Positions 1 through 10,140 of a stretch of 64,000 bases of DNA are shown piece by piece. The position numbers were made by a program, and so were the translations under genes. Positions within the stretch are counted from its first letter, which is position 1. The number at the start of each line of letters is the position of its first letter. The notes under the pieces were generated by a model, which was given only the letters and a program-made list of their open reading frames with translations, searched no databases and was not told the origin of the DNA. Origin of the DNA: Kosakonia sp. BYX6 (GTDB taxonomy: Bacteria > Pseudomonadota > Gammaproteobacteria > Enterobacterales > Enterobacteriaceae); assembly GCF_038449125.1 (NCBI RefSeq), contig NZ_CP151800.1, positions 96,406-160,405 of the forward strand, written 5' to 3'.

Positions 1-1340
1 AAAAAGTGCAACTTCGTGGGGCGCAGCGGGTAATAAAAATTGAAGCGCGCCATGCATTACAAAAGCTGGCGTGGCCGCCGCGCAGCGACCTTTATCGCCA
101 ACAAACCGATCGGGCGATCCTGACCTCGCTGTTTAACAAGGCCTCGGTGAAAACCACCGTCAATGTCGACGCAAAATTAACGGCGGTTCATGAGCAGATG
201 GTGCAATACCGTGTCAGCGACTGGAATTTTATCTGCCGACGCATGAAAGCCTCCAACTGCTGGCTGGTACCGGACGCCGCCAGCAATGCCGTGACGGTGA
301 AGGCGCTGAAAGTCCCCGCCTCGGCGGCGCTCACCTTTAAGCAGTATGACGAGAAAGAAAAATATGCCCTGTATGAGCTGGATCTCAGTTTCGACAACCG
401 CTTTGTTCTCGATACCCTGGCAATACAGGGCTGGGATGTGAGTGAGCAGTCGCTCAATACACCGCAGTTGGCAAAAAACGACGCTTTTGTCCCCTGGAAA
501 CCCGCCGCAAGTGCAGCCACTTCGCCGCAAAGCGGCGGCACCCATGATTACAAGCTGGCATTTAGCTACTTCCCGGAGAACGACCTGAGCACGTTATCGC
601 GTTCATGGGTGAATTATCACCAGATGAGCGGTGCGCAGGGATCGCTGGTGATGGAAGGTTCGCGCAGCATTGCGCCCGGCGACAGTATTGCGCTGGATGA
701 TTTTGGTGCCGGGCTGGACGGCACGGCGCTGGTTTCTGGGGTGGAACAGATAATTGATACCGAAAATGGATGGCGCACCCGGTTGCTGATCGGCATGCCT
801 GTCAGCCAGATGGAGGCTGATATCACCGGCACGTTGCATATCGGCACGGTCGCTGATTACAACCCCGACCCGCAAAATATCGAGCGTATTCCAGTGGTTA
901 TTCCGGCGCTGAATGTCGCGGGGGAATACCTGTTTGCCCGCTTGGGTAAACCGTATGCCAGTAAAGCGAGCGGTTTCTGTTTTTACCCGGAGCCTGGCGA
1001 TGAAGTGGTATTGGGGTTTATTGAAGGCGCGTACTGCTACCCGGTCATTCTCGGTTCAATGCACAACCCGAAAAATAAATCGCCGTTTGCTCCTGATAAA
1101 AAGAACAACCAAAAAGCCCTGGTGGTGAACAAAAACAACATTACGCAGCAGTTCTTGATCGATCTGGATGCGAAAACGTTAACGCTGTCGGCGGATAACG
1201 GCAGCAAAGTGGTGGTGGACGCCAATACGCAACTACAAGTCAATGCTCAGGATATGACCTGGCAGGCCGCCAACAAATTTACGATCAACGGCAAATCGCA
1301 AGTGGAAATCATCAGTGCCAGCATCAACATGAAAAATTAA
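1..1340 (+). CDS. eCIS spike protein, VgrG/gp5-like (Afp8-like), 5' partial
   Basis: The reading frame is open to the left edge, so the gene starts outside the window; about 445 C-terminal codons are present. The middle part (about residues 100-275) looks like the gp27-like barrels of VgrG. It is followed by a gp5-type OB-fold segment (GTLHIGTVADYNPDP, then FYPEPGDEVVLGFIEG and PVILGSMHNP) and a beta-prism-like tail (LTLSADNGSKVVVD to the end) typical of trimeric spikes. In Afp/PVC particles this protein forms the central spike under the tube and carries the PAAR-like tip. It is followed after 21 bp by a gp25-like gene, matching the afp8-afp9 order. A T6SS VgrG is unlikely because the neighbours are eCIS genes. 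Confidence 0.85.
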   Translation, partial: KVQLRGAQRVIKIEARHALQKLAWPPRSDLYRQQTDRAILTSLFNKASVKTTVNVDAKLTAVHEQMVQYRVSDWNFICRRMKASNCWLVPDAASNAVTVKALKVPASAALTFKQYDEKEKYALYELDLSFDNRFVLDTLAIQGWDVSEQSLNTPQLAKNDAFVPWKPAASAATSPQSGGTHDYKLAFSYFPENDLSTLSRSWVNYHQMSGAQGSLVMEGSRSIAPGDSIALDDFGAGLDGTALVSGVEQIIDTENGWRTRLLIGMPVSQMEADITGTLHIGTVADYNPDPQNIERIPVVIPALNVAGEYLFARLGKPYASKASGFCFYPEPGDEVVLGFIEGAYCYPVILGSMHNPKNKSPFAPDKKNNQKALVVNKNNITQQFLIDLDAKTLTLSADNGSKVVVDANTQLQVNAQDMTWQAANKFTINGKSQVEIISASINMKN

Positions 1341-1361
1341 CCATTGGGCTTTGGAGGAACG

Positions 1362-1784
1362 ATGAGTAGCGAAAAATATGTTGAATCTCTTGGCCGCAGT
1401 TGGGCGTTTCCGCCGCAGTTCAGCGTGGCTGAAGGCGTCAAAATGGCAGACGGCGTCGATTCGGTATTACAAAGTCTGGTGGTGCTGTTTATGACCGAGC
1501 CTGGCGAGCGAATCATGCGTGAAACCTACGGCGGCGGGCTGAATGAATTCCTCTTTGAAAACATTACCGATGAGTTGCTGGCCTCAATTCGTAACCATAT
1601 TGAAGACGCCGTGCTGCTAAATGAACAACGTGCGGAAGTCAGTGAAATTCTTATTCAACAAGCGAAAAACGATGTGAGTCGGTTGCTGATTCAAATCACC
1701 CTGAAGCTCATCGGCAGCGATATGACCGAGACCGTTTCCGGCACGCTGGATGTCAACGAAGGTTATGCGCTGAGGTTGTTATGA
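1362..1784 (+). CDS. gp25-like baseplate wedge protein (Afp9-like)
   Basis: A 140-residue protein of the T4 gp25/GPW family. The family signature is visible as VLQSLVVLFMTEPGERIMRE followed by GGGLNEFLFEN and then RVEVSEI-like residues (QRAEVSEILIQ). gp25 connects baseplate to sheath initiation in contractile injection systems. ATG at 1362 is chosen because GGAGG lies five bases upstream (1353-1357); an in-frame start at 1344 would lie upstream of that site. The stop overlaps the start of the next gene by 4 bp (ATGA), indicating translational coupling. Length fits the family. Confidence 0.9.
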   Translation: MSSEKYVESLGRSWAFPPQFSVAEGVKMADGVDSVLQSLVVLFMTEPGERIMRETYGGGLNEFLFENITDELLASIRNHIEDAVLLNEQRAEVSEILIQQAKNDVSRLLIQITLKLIGSDMTETVSGTLDVNEGYALRLL

Positions 1785-2197
1785 GCTATTTCGTGATTGT
1801 CGACAACGACACGCTGCAGTTTGGCACCACCTTTGGCATGTATACGGTAACACCCACCGAGCCGTGCATGATCAAAGCCTCCGGGATTGCGCAGATCCTG
1901 AATAAAAAAGTGTGTGTGGTCGGTGATGAAAAAAAAGTGTCGATAAAGGCAACGTATATGAATGCGACCTACCCAACACCGGGTACCGGTAGCATCACCA
2001 TCACCAGCCTGGCGGCGGATCAGCAAGCCACATTTGCCCTGTCGACGGCACCGCTTATCGTTATCGGCAGCCAGTTTATTGCGCTGTTTACACCCCAGGC
2101 GCCAGCCAGCAATCCGCAGGGGCCGGAAGCGGCGCCGTCGCCGCAGCCGGGTAACGGCAAGTTCATGAATTCTCAAACCTTTGTCACGACGGGATAA
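1781..2197 (+). CDS. PAAR-like spike-tip protein (Afp10-like)
   Basis: A 138-residue protein between the gp25-like and the J-like baseplate genes, the position of afp10 in the Afp cluster. It starts in a 4-bp overlap with the upstream gene. It contains short beta-rich segments (YTVTPTEPCMIKASGIAQIL, then KKVCVVGDEKKVSI and GTGSITITSL) and a Pro/Ala-rich C-terminal stretch. In the family, this protein caps the spike and may carry small effector extensions. The assignment rests on position and size more than on a clear PAAR motif. The 71-bp gap after it has no gene. Confidence 0.7.
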   Translation: MSYFVIVDNDTLQFGTTFGMYTVTPTEPCMIKASGIAQILNKKVCVVGDEKKVSIKATYMNATYPTPGTGSITITSLAADQQATFALSTAPLIVIGSQFIALFTPQAPASNPQGPEAAPSPQPGNGKFMNSQTFVTTG

Positions 2198-2268
2198 GTT
2201 CACCTGTTATTGCATTCAGCACGCGTTACGACCATCCCGTTTTTACTTAACTGAGGGCGGATAATGCC

Positions 2269-4896
2269 ATGCCTGATTTAGACGAACTAAAAGCGAAACT
2301 GGCGGATGTTATTGTCGATGACTCTTTCCAGCTCGAAGAGAGAACGCCAGCACAATTACTTGAATTTGTGGATCAATATACCAACCTCGTCCGTTTCGCC
2401 AGCGACGATAATAGCTTGTGGAGTGATTTCTGGTTTACCAATATCACCGCGCAGCAATTGAGTGATATTTATCTCAATGTGGCGCTGGACAATAAAATTT
2501 TGCCAGTGCAACAGACTTTTCTATTGCTGTTATTAGGCTTGCTGGAAACGCCGAAATTATTACTGAACACGGTTCCCGACAGGCATCGCACCCTCTATTA
2601 CCAGCAGCTATTGGGCTTTAAAACGGGAGCGATAAAACCGGATACGGTGGCGGTCAGTTTTAACCTCAAAAGCAACAGCAAAGCGTTCTTGTTACCCGCG
2701 GGTACGCTGCTGGACGCCGGGCAGGATGCGGCGGGCAACAATATTACTTACCAGACCGACGCCGATGTACTGATAAACCACCAACTGCTTAACAGCCTGT
2801 GCTGGACAACGCAGGATGCGAGCGGCAATTGGCAATTGATGACGGCACTGGATGTCGATAACAATATTGCCTTGCCGGATGGCGGCATCCGCCTCTTCGG
2901 CGAGGCCGATAGCATGGAAACGCTGCAACGCAATGTGGTGATTGATGCCGCTTTAATCCGCCTCAGCGGCGATATCAGCGTCACGGTCTTCTCCGGCGAT
3001 GTGACCCGCAGCGCCAGCGAAATCACGCCGATCCTTTCCCTGCAAGGCCAGCAACAGACGCCGCTGGTTTTTCGTGCCACGCGCGCCAGCGGCGGTGAAC
3101 TACTCTACCGTCTGCCTTCAACCCTGCTACAAAAAGACTGGCACCAGGATGCCATCGCCCGGACGAATGCTTCCCTGCAACTAAAATTCCCGGCCGGGAA
3201 AGCCGCTGCGCTACCCACGTCTTATTCCGTCACCATTAGCCAGTCGCAGGAAATTGGTTATATTCCTCAGGAAGGCCAGGGCTATATCGATAGCTTCAGT
3301 TATCCGTTTGGCAGCCAGCCTGTTCTCGGCAGCAGTTTTGAACTCACGTTGCCCACTGCGTTTATCGAAACCGGCGGTACGCTGACCATTTCACCCCAAT
3401 GGGCCAGTCTGCCAACGGAAAACTTCGCGCTGTGGTACGCCCGTTACAGCAATCCTCCGGCGGATAACACCGTCTTTATGGCCAACCTCTATTTGGTACA
3501 GCCGTCCGGTGAAATGACTTTGCTTGGGGAACAGTCGCTCTTTTCCGGCAGCGCCGCGCCGCAGATGCAGCCGCTCACTGTCACGCTTCCTGACGATTTG
3601 GATGCCGATTCAGGGGATTACAGCATCCGGGTGGAACTCAGCGGCTCGGATTTCCATCATCAGGAGTGGGCCAATGATCCCGCGGGGAAAAATGCCCCCT
3701 GGACACCGCAAGTCAGCCGCATTGACACGCAGTTCTCACAAACCTTCACCCTTGCGCAAATCCTCGACCGCTCGGTTTTGCTGCGCGATGGCGACGTGAT
3801 GCAGCAGGTCATCTATGTCGGCCTGAGTAACGTTGCGGATGGCGATTCCATCTCCATTTACTGGGACTTGCAATCGCTGGTCGCCCTGCCGCTGACCTGG
3901 TATTACACCACCGGCGAAGGGGTGTGGCAGGCGCTGGATGCTACCCTCAACGATGGCACGCAAGGGTTATTCATCAGTGGGTTATGGCAGGCAATTCTGC
4001 CGGGTGACGCCGGGACCGGCGGCGATGGTTTGTCGGAGGACTATTTCTGGCTAAAAGGCGTGCCGACAACCAGCATCAACACGGATGACGTGCCGAAAGT
4101 CCGCGATTTGTTTACCAATGCGGCGACCGCCACGCTCAACCTGAGCGGCGATGTCGACAGCAGCCACTTTGATCAGCCGCTACCGGCGGGCAGCATCAGC
4201 CAGTTAGTCTCACCGCTTGTTCAGATCAGTAGTATCAGCCAAACGCGACCGTCTGTTGGAGGCCAGGCTCGGGAAACCACCGCCGAACTGTTTGAGCGCG
4301 CCGCCGGGCGCATTGCCACCCGCCATCGCGCCATCACCTGGCAGGATATGCGCCATATGCTGCTGGATCAGTACCCTGAGCTTTATGACATCCATTTTCT
4401 TGATGTGAGCAAATTGCTCACGATTCCCGCCCTGACCGAGCAGGTACTGGTGGTGATTCCCGGCAGTAACGCCAGTGATAATGACGACACCTTGCGCCCG
4501 GCCTTGAGCGCAGGGCGACTGCAGAAAATGGGTGAGTGGCTTAAACAGTTCACCAGTCCGTGGGCGAACCCGGAACTCATCAACCCGATTTACGTCAATG
4601 TTATCGCGCGTTATCAGGTGACTTTTCTTGATGATGTGAACCCCAATTACGGTTATCAGCAGTTGTCGGAGTGGTTGCAACAACGCTATATGCCCTGGGG
4701 CTCAGATGTGAAGCAGGTGGTGGCACCGGGCAACCAGATTGATTACTACCAGCTTCTTGCCACCATTCAACAACACCCACTGGTAAAAAATGTGGTGGCG
4801 CTTGAACTGGTCGATGAGAGCGGCGCCACGCATCAGGAAACGATCGTGGCAAAAGAAAACGAGGTGTTAATTCTTACCCCACAGGTAAAAGCTTAG
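2269..4896 (+). CDS. Baseplate protein J/gp6-like (Afp11-like)
   Basis: An 875-residue baseplate wedge protein. The N-terminus (MPDLDELKAKLADVIVDD) and the central and C-terminal parts fit the Afp11/baseplate-J family: the segment from about residue 660 (TRPSVGGQARETTAELFERA, then GRIATRHRAITWQDMRHMLL) is the characteristic gp6/J core, followed by VIPGSNASDND and a ferredoxin-like C-terminal domain. It would form the inner baseplate ring around the spike. ATG at 2269 follows a GAGGGCGG ribosome site. The last 26 codons recur, degenerate, at 10318-10395, showing that a downstream duplication began inside this gene. Confidence 0.88.
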   Translation: MPDLDELKAKLADVIVDDSFQLEERTPAQLLEFVDQYTNLVRFASDDNSLWSDFWFTNITAQQLSDIYLNVALDNKILPVQQTFLLLLLGLLETPKLLLNTVPDRHRTLYYQQLLGFKTGAIKPDTVAVSFNLKSNSKAFLLPAGTLLDAGQDAAGNNITYQTDADVLINHQLLNSLCWTTQDASGNWQLMTALDVDNNIALPDGGIRLFGEADSMETLQRNVVIDAALIRLSGDISVTVFSGDVTRSASEITPILSLQGQQQTPLVFRATRASGGELLYRLPSTLLQKDWHQDAIARTNASLQLKFPAGKAAALPTSYSVTISQSQEIGYIPQEGQGYIDSFSYPFGSQPVLGSSFELTLPTAFIETGGTLTISPQWASLPTENFALWYARYSNPPADNTVFMANLYLVQPSGEMTLLGEQSLFSGSAAPQMQPLTVTLPDDLDADSGDYSIRVELSGSDFHHQEWANDPAGKNAPWTPQVSRIDTQFSQTFTLAQILDRSVLLRDGDVMQQVIYVGLSNVADGDSISIYWDLQSLVALPLTWYYTTGEGVWQALDATLNDGTQGLFISGLWQAILPGDAGTGGDGLSEDYFWLKGVPTTSINTDDVPKVRDLFTNAATATLNLSGDVDSSHFDQPLPAGSISQLVSPLVQISSISQTRPSVGGQARETTAELFERAAGRIATRHRAITWQDMRHMLLDQYPELYDIHFLDVSKLLTIPALTEQVLVVIPGSNASDNDDTLRPALSAGRLQKMGEWLKQFTSPWANPELINPIYVNVIARYQVTFLDDVNPNYGYQQLSEWLQQRYMPWGSDVKQVVAPGNQIDYYQLLATIQQHPLVKNVVALELVDESGATHQETIVAKENEVLILTPQVKA

Positions 4897-4915
4897 CGCC
4901 TGAATGGAGCCGCAT

Positions 4916-7816
4916 ATGTCTAAAGAAAATGCCTTATTCACGCTGGTTAAAGAAGATATCGATTTCGACACGCTGTGGCAGCAGGTCACGGAAAGCCTGG
5001 ATGCCCTGTGTGGCGATCTCTGGACCGACACCACGGATCACGATCCCGGCGTCACGCTGCTGCAGGCGACGACCTGGAACGATTCCGATATTGGCTATCG
5101 CTTATCCCTGTCGCTCAACGATTTATTAACCGAGGCGGGGAAAAGCACCCTGTTTCCGCCCGACTTCGGGCCGCAGGGAACGCTATGTTGCAACACGGTC
5201 ACCGCCGAGGATTACCGCCGCGCGATACGTGATATTCACAGCAGTGATATCGGACTCGGCAGCCAGGGATTCATCTTCGACGATTGCGCCCTCATCAGAG
5301 AGCCGGAGGACAGCAGCAACACGTATCGCTGGTGGTATGACAAAGTCAACCGGGACTATACCTTTACCAGGCCGGATGACGCGGACGACACCGAATGGCA
5401 GGAATTAACGCTGCGCGGCAATAACTGGCTCTATCTGGTGCCGTCCCGCTACACGCTGGCGCTTTCAACGGCAGACCGGGCAACTGTGGATGCCTGGCTG
5501 GCGGATTTCCTCGCCAGCCACCGTAATCTCGGCGAGTTTTTCGCCCGGGTTATCTGGATGCAGCCCGTTGATTTTAATCTGCAACTGGAGATTGGCCTGA
5601 GCAGCGATGTGGCGAACGTCGCGGCGGTTGTCGCGCAAATCTATGAAGCGACCAGCATGCAGCTTATTACGCCTGCTGAACGCTACACCACCGCGCAGAT
5701 GCGCGAAAAAGGCTACCTTGATGAGGAGATTTTTGAGGGGCCGTTCCTGCAGCATGGCTGGCAGGTTGATGAACCGACGCGTATCTCAGACGAGGGCATG
5801 ACGGTGAGTTTAAGCTCACTGGCTAACCGTCTGTTAAAAATTGACGGAGTGGAAAGTGTGAATGCCGTTTCGCTGCCGTCACTGCCGGTGCATGTATGGG
5901 CAGTCAGTACCGATAAATGGGCCTGGCGATTTGACGCCGGTTACTACCCCCGGCTGTGGGGGGCCGATCCGCTTGCCTTGCTGGCGGGCGACACCAGCCC
6001 GCTGACGTTGGTGATCAAAGGGGGGATTTACCAAAAGCCGGATGCCGCGACCATCAGCCAGAACCTCAGCATACAGCAATTGATTGTGACGACCCCGGAA
6101 GAGCTGCCTGCGGGAACCCGGCGTGATTTCAGCCGTTATGTCCCCGTGGGCGACCGGTTGCCTGCCTGTTACCAGTTGCAACAGCCACTGCTCCAGGCAG
6201 AGAAAACGGTTCCGGAACTTCATCAGTTTCTGCTACCGGTGGATCAACTGCTGGCGGATATGTGTGCCGAAATCGCACTGATACCGCAGCTTTTGTCGTT
6301 TGACGATCGCAAAGGGGTGATTCGCGGCACGCAGTGGCCCTACAGCAGCGGCAGCGTGAATGGGAACGTGCATGTCGCTTATGAGCCGAGTCTAAAAACA
6401 TACCTGGAAAGCGATGTCGCCATCTTTGGTGCCGATGGCAAAACGCCATTAAGCGCCAATTTCTCTCGCGAGCTGGCGTTCTTACAGTATCTGCTGGGTT
6501 ATTTTGGTACCTCGCGCGCGTCGCGTCCGTTAACCCTGGATTTGTTCGATTTCCTGCTGACGCAACGTGCTTATCTCGCCCAGCAACCCGAACTGGGCTA
6601 TGACCGCATTAACATTCAGATCAATAAAGTTTCCGCCCTGCAAAAGCGCATTACCGCCATCATTGGCCTGAATGGCGAATGTTTTAAAGAAAACCCAGAC
6701 TTAAGTAACCTTCCTTTTTATTTGCTCGAGCACAGACAATTAATCCCTCTTGTGTCATCTGACGAGTATGCCGAAGAGCAAACACCGTCGAATTTTCAGA
6801 TCAATGGTGCTGTTGTCAGCATTACCCAGCCAGGGAGTGCAGGGAAAATTGTGGTCGGCCAGTTAATCGATCTCATCGCACTTGTGGGGGACAGAAAAGA
6901 GTCGGCAAAACAACAAATGGTCACTAGCGTGAATGGCGACACATTTACGCTCAATGTGGATACCAGTTATCAGTTGGAAAGTAATCTTGCTGTCTTCCAG
7001 ACGGCATGGAGCAGCCACCTTTTGACCTGGCAAAACAGTACGACCTGGCTGCAGGATATGAGTTTCCCACTAAACTATGCGCCGGCCGCACAGCAGCCCG
7101 CCGACACTTCGCAGCGGCTATTGCTCAGTAATGATCAAAGTCCTTTTCCTTCCATGGTTACGGTAGGGGATGAAATCACCATTGAACTGGCGAATTTGGC
7201 TACAACGCCAATGGAGGCGGCGAGTGCCACTATTGTCCCCGCCGCTGATGAAGACTGGTTTTTGAATGCAACGGTCATCGCGACAGATCCGCTTCAGGGC
7301 ACATTGCTGATTGAGAAAGTGGCAGGCAGCCAATACGATTTTCCGGATGCCCAGGGCAGTTGGCGTTACCAGTGGTATTTTACAGATTCAGCCTATGCAA
7401 CCACCGATCGTTTCTCTTTTGTTATTAGCCTGGTACTTAACCGCAGTTTATTGCTCAATCAAAATATCGTGCCCGATAAATTAATTACCTGGATGCTACA
7501 GGTCGTCATGGAGCAATTCCCTGCGCATGTATCGTTAATCAATCACTGGATGAGCGATTCTGCATTTAAAAACTTTGCACAAACTTATGCTCGCTGGCAG
7601 AACGGCGGTAATCCATTGGGTGACGATGCGTGGTCCATTTTGCAAATGCTAACGCTGGGTCATTTGCCTGTAACCGTGTTGGGGATCGGTTCAATGCGTA
7701 TTGCCAGCGCTGAACAAGCGAGCCAGGTCGTCGGAACTGACGGGAGCCAATGGAATACGGCTGTCATTACCCAGGAACAGCTGTTCTATATCCCTCTGAT
7801 AGCTGAAGCCGCTTAG
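4916..7816 (+). CDS. Large baseplate protein (Afp12-like), copy 1
   Basis: A 966-residue protein beginning MSKENALFTLVKEDIDFDTL, with the TTDHDPGVTLLQ motif near residue 40 seen in eCIS/phage baseplate wedge proteins that recognise a common fold (gp7-like/Afp12). It lies directly between the J-like gene and fibre genes, where Afp12 sits; the family links the inner baseplate to fibres. ATG at 4916 is preferred over the in-frame ATG at 4904 because GGAG (4907-4910) is then correctly spaced. A second copy lies at 10415-13321. The first about 390 residues of the two copies are nearly identical, and the rest diverges in patches, suggesting gene conversion after duplication. Confidence 0.83.
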   Translation: MSKENALFTLVKEDIDFDTLWQQVTESLDALCGDLWTDTTDHDPGVTLLQATTWNDSDIGYRLSLSLNDLLTEAGKSTLFPPDFGPQGTLCCNTVTAEDYRRAIRDIHSSDIGLGSQGFIFDDCALIREPEDSSNTYRWWYDKVNRDYTFTRPDDADDTEWQELTLRGNNWLYLVPSRYTLALSTADRATVDAWLADFLASHRNLGEFFARVIWMQPVDFNLQLEIGLSSDVANVAAVVAQIYEATSMQLITPAERYTTAQMREKGYLDEEIFEGPFLQHGWQVDEPTRISDEGMTVSLSSLANRLLKIDGVESVNAVSLPSLPVHVWAVSTDKWAWRFDAGYYPRLWGADPLALLAGDTSPLTLVIKGGIYQKPDAATISQNLSIQQLIVTTPEELPAGTRRDFSRYVPVGDRLPACYQLQQPLLQAEKTVPELHQFLLPVDQLLADMCAEIALIPQLLSFDDRKGVIRGTQWPYSSGSVNGNVHVAYEPSLKTYLESDVAIFGADGKTPLSANFSRELAFLQYLLGYFGTSRASRPLTLDLFDFLLTQRAYLAQQPELGYDRINIQINKVSALQKRITAIIGLNGECFKENPDLSNLPFYLLEHRQLIPLVSSDEYAEEQTPSNFQINGAVVSITQPGSAGKIVVGQLIDLIALVGDRKESAKQQMVTSVNGDTFTLNVDTSYQLESNLAVFQTAWSSHLLTWQNSTTWLQDMSFPLNYAPAAQQPADTSQRLLLSNDQSPFPSMVTVGDEITIELANLATTPMEAASATIVPAADEDWFLNATVIATDPLQGTLLIEKVAGSQYDFPDAQGSWRYQWYFTDSAYATTDRFSFVISLVLNRSLLLNQNIVPDKLITWMLQVVMEQFPAHVSLINHWMSDSAFKNFAQTYARWQNGGNPLGDDAWSILQMLTLGHLPVTVLGIGSMRIASAEQASQVVGTDGSQWNTAVITQEQLFYIPLIAEAA

Positions 7817-7839
7817 CCACTTATAGCAGGAGAAAAATT

Positions 7840-8979
7840 ATGGCAGACACGAAAGCATTGCCTTCGGTAGATGACTTAAAAGAACGCTTTGGCGAAGGGA
7901 ATATTCCTTTGCAGAGTGATTTCGCGGATTTAATCGATCTGGCAAACATTGGCCGTGTTATTTATGGCAACGGAAGCCCGGGTTGGGGGTTGGCATTAGA
8001 TGATGAAGGCAAACTCGCGATAGATATGAGCAAAACATTTACCGCGACCTGGGATTTATCAGAATCGTCTGGCAGCACACAGCTTAATGCGGATAGCTAT
8101 TCCATTGTTGATAAAAGCCAGCATCCGAAAATTGCATATTTTGCGTTAAATGGACAAGGTCCTACTGAAGCGACAACCACGCTGTCAGGAACCTCCACCG
8201 TTTTTTATCTCCCTGCGACAAAAATCACTTCCGATAAAAAGAGAATATCAACAACTGTGCAAATTATTGCCGATAAAACAATTGGTAAAGGTGATGACCC
8301 CTTGCCTTTAGAATATGTTCAACCTTCAACGGATAAGTGGTCTATATGGTGGCGCTTTACATTAGGTAGTGTAACGGATGATGGTTCATCCGATAATTCA
8401 AAAAGCTACACGTTGGTTATTGAGCCTTTAACCATTGCGACTTATCTTATTACTGATTTTTCATCAACACCGCCACAAGGTGAGCTGCAATCAATCACTA
8501 CCGTTAATTTTGTTTATAACAGCGATATGCTCATTATCCCGCAAGGATTAATTAGTATGTTTTCCGGTGATGTTATTCCTGACGGTTGGGCGTTATGTAA
8601 CGGATCTAACGGTACGCCGGACTTACGAGACAGATTTATCGTTATGGCGGGCAGCAAATATAAAGGAAAGGGTGGCGGGGCGACGACAACAGATTCAACA
8701 ACAATAACAGGTAAGGTGACGATCGGTTCAACCAAGTTAACTGTCGCGCAAATACCGTCTCATTCCCACACAGCGAAAACTGTTTCAGCGACGACCTTGC
8801 TTGCCACGATAGCCGGTGGGGTTGTTAATGTTGCGCTAAAAACAGCAGATGCGAATTCAGGATCAACTGGCGGTGGTGAGGGGCATACTCATAGTGCAAC
8901 GTTTTCCTCAAATGCTCATACCCATACTATTGATGTAACGCCGCCATATTATGCATTGGCATTTATCATGAAATTATAA
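7840..8979 (+). CDS. Tail fibre with phage tail-collar domain, fibre 1
   Basis: A 379-residue fibre. The N-terminal about 40 residues (LPSVDDLKERF, IPLQSDFADLIDLA) recur in the two other fibres here and are probably the baseplate-attachment adaptor. The C-terminal third is a tail-collar domain: IPDGWALCNGSNGTPDLRDRF is the family signature, followed by Ser/Thr/Gly-rich strands, HxH pairs (SHSHT, GHTHS, AHTHT) and the terminal PPYYALAFIMKL. HxH pairs coordinate metal in T4-type fibre tips; metal binding here is inferred. ATG at 7840 follows AGGAG. It probably serves as a receptor-binding fibre of the eCIS (Afp13 role), although it is much shorter than the adenovirus-like Afp13. Confidence 0.82.
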   Translation: MADTKALPSVDDLKERFGEGNIPLQSDFADLIDLANIGRVIYGNGSPGWGLALDDEGKLAIDMSKTFTATWDLSESSGSTQLNADSYSIVDKSQHPKIAYFALNGQGPTEATTTLSGTSTVFYLPATKITSDKKRISTTVQIIADKTIGKGDDPLPLEYVQPSTDKWSIWWRFTLGSVTDDGSSDNSKSYTLVIEPLTIATYLITDFSSTPPQGELQSITTVNFVYNSDMLIIPQGLISMFSGDVIPDGWALCNGSNGTPDLRDRFIVMAGSKYKGKGGGATTTDSTTITGKVTIGSTKLTVAQIPSHSHTAKTVSATTLLATIAGGVVNVALKTADANSGSTGGGEGHTHSATFSSNAHTHTIDVTPPYYALAFIMKL

Positions 8980-9024
8980 ATTTAATTTAACCTCACCTTT
9001 CACTTTAGACCCGAGGGTAATGGT

Positions 9025-10140
9025 ATGACAGATATAACGAACTTACCGTCAGTCCAGGATTTGAAATTGCGCTTTCAGACTGGTCGGGTTCCTCTAAATG
9101 CTGATTATGCAGATTTGATTACATTAGCCAATATCGGCCACACATTAGGCGGAGATGATATTCCCGGTAATGGGCTGGTTTATGACACAACAGGCAGGTT
9201 ACATCTTAATATCAATAATTTTTATAGTGCTGCATGGGATTTATCTCTCTCGTCAAATGATGTTGAAATAACGATAAATGAAAAAGTGGGTACGGATAAA
9301 TCGCAGTTCCCCAAAATTGCTCTTCTCTCGCCTGAACATGGTGGGCCAACTGCAGCAACCACCACACTTGAAGGCATATCGACAGTATTTTCTTTGCCAG
9401 CAACTAAAATTAGTTCGAATAAAGTAATAACCAATACAACGGTAAATATTATAGCGACTAAAAATATTGGTGTGGGATCAAAGGATTATACTCCTCTTGA
9501 GTACGTGAAAAATGCGACAGATAGCTGGTCCCTGTGTTTGATTTTTAAACTCGATACCACTACGGAGGATTTTAATAATTGCATTCTGATGGTCGAACCA
9601 TTGCGCCTGGCGGTTTACAAAATAACTGACTTTACCTCAACGCCACCTCAAGGTTCGTTCCAGTCTATTATTACAGTCTATTTTACTTATAACAGTGTGG
9701 TGCAGATTATCCCTCCGGGTTTAATTCAAATGTATTCAGGTTCTGTTGCGCCAAAGGGGTGGGTAATATGTGATGGAAATAACGGTACACCTGATTTACG
9801 CGACAAATTTATTGTTATGCAAGGCAGCAAATTTACCGGTAGCGGGAATGGAAACACCTCCACAGGAGGGACGACTGTCACAGGAAAAGTTGCCGTAGGT
9901 TCAACCACCTTGACGGAGAAACAGTTGCCGGAGCATGCCCACTCCCTCCACACACCCGTACAAGCTATGCCAGCTTCGGTTAGTCGTGATTATCTCTTGC
10001 ATTCGCAAGATGATCGGACCACGTCGGTAGGGGGAGGCCAGAGCCATACTCACAGTGCAACCTTTTCTACCTCTTCACATACGCATACATTTGACGTTAG
10101 TCCGCCTTATTATGCTCTGCTACTAATTATGAAATTATAA
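9025..10140 (+). CDS. Tail fibre with phage tail-collar domain, fibre 2
   Basis: A 371-residue paralogue of the preceding fibre, 45 bp downstream. It shares the N-terminal adaptor (LPSVQDLKLRF, VPLNADYADLITLANIG), the middle region (FPKIALLSPEHGGPTAATTT, corresponding to the same block in fibre 1) and the collar signature (APKGWVICDGNNGTPDLRDKF), ending HTHTFDVSPPYYALLLIMKL. Sequence between the adaptor and the collar, and the tip insert between the HxH motifs, differ most, as expected for receptor-specificity regions. The start at 9025 follows GAGGG. The gene is AT-richer than the baseplate genes. Tandem placement suggests duplication and divergence. Confidence 0.8.
   Translation: MTDITNLPSVQDLKLRFQTGRVPLNADYADLITLANIGHTLGGDDIPGNGLVYDTTGRLHLNINNFYSAAWDLSLSSNDVEITINEKVGTDKSQFPKIALLSPEHGGPTAATTTLEGISTVFSLPATKISSNKVITNTTVNIIATKNIGVGSKDYTPLEYVKNATDSWSLCLIFKLDTTTEDFNNCILMVEPLRLAVYKITDFTSTPPQGSFQSIITVYFTYNSVVQIIPPGLIQMYSGSVAPKGWVICDGNNGTPDLRDKFIVMQGSKFTGSGNGNTSTGGTTVTGKVAVGSTTLTEKQLPEHAHSLHTPVQAMPASVSRDYLLHSQDDRTTSVGGGQSHTHSATFSTSSHTHTFDVSPPYYALLLIMKL

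Noticed and set aside
1-1340. Type VI secretion VgrG
   Set aside because: The spike fold is shared, but the neighbours (gp25, J-like, Afp12-like, AAA+ ATPase, DUF4255, giant cargo) are those of an extracellular contractile injection system and no Tss genes are present.
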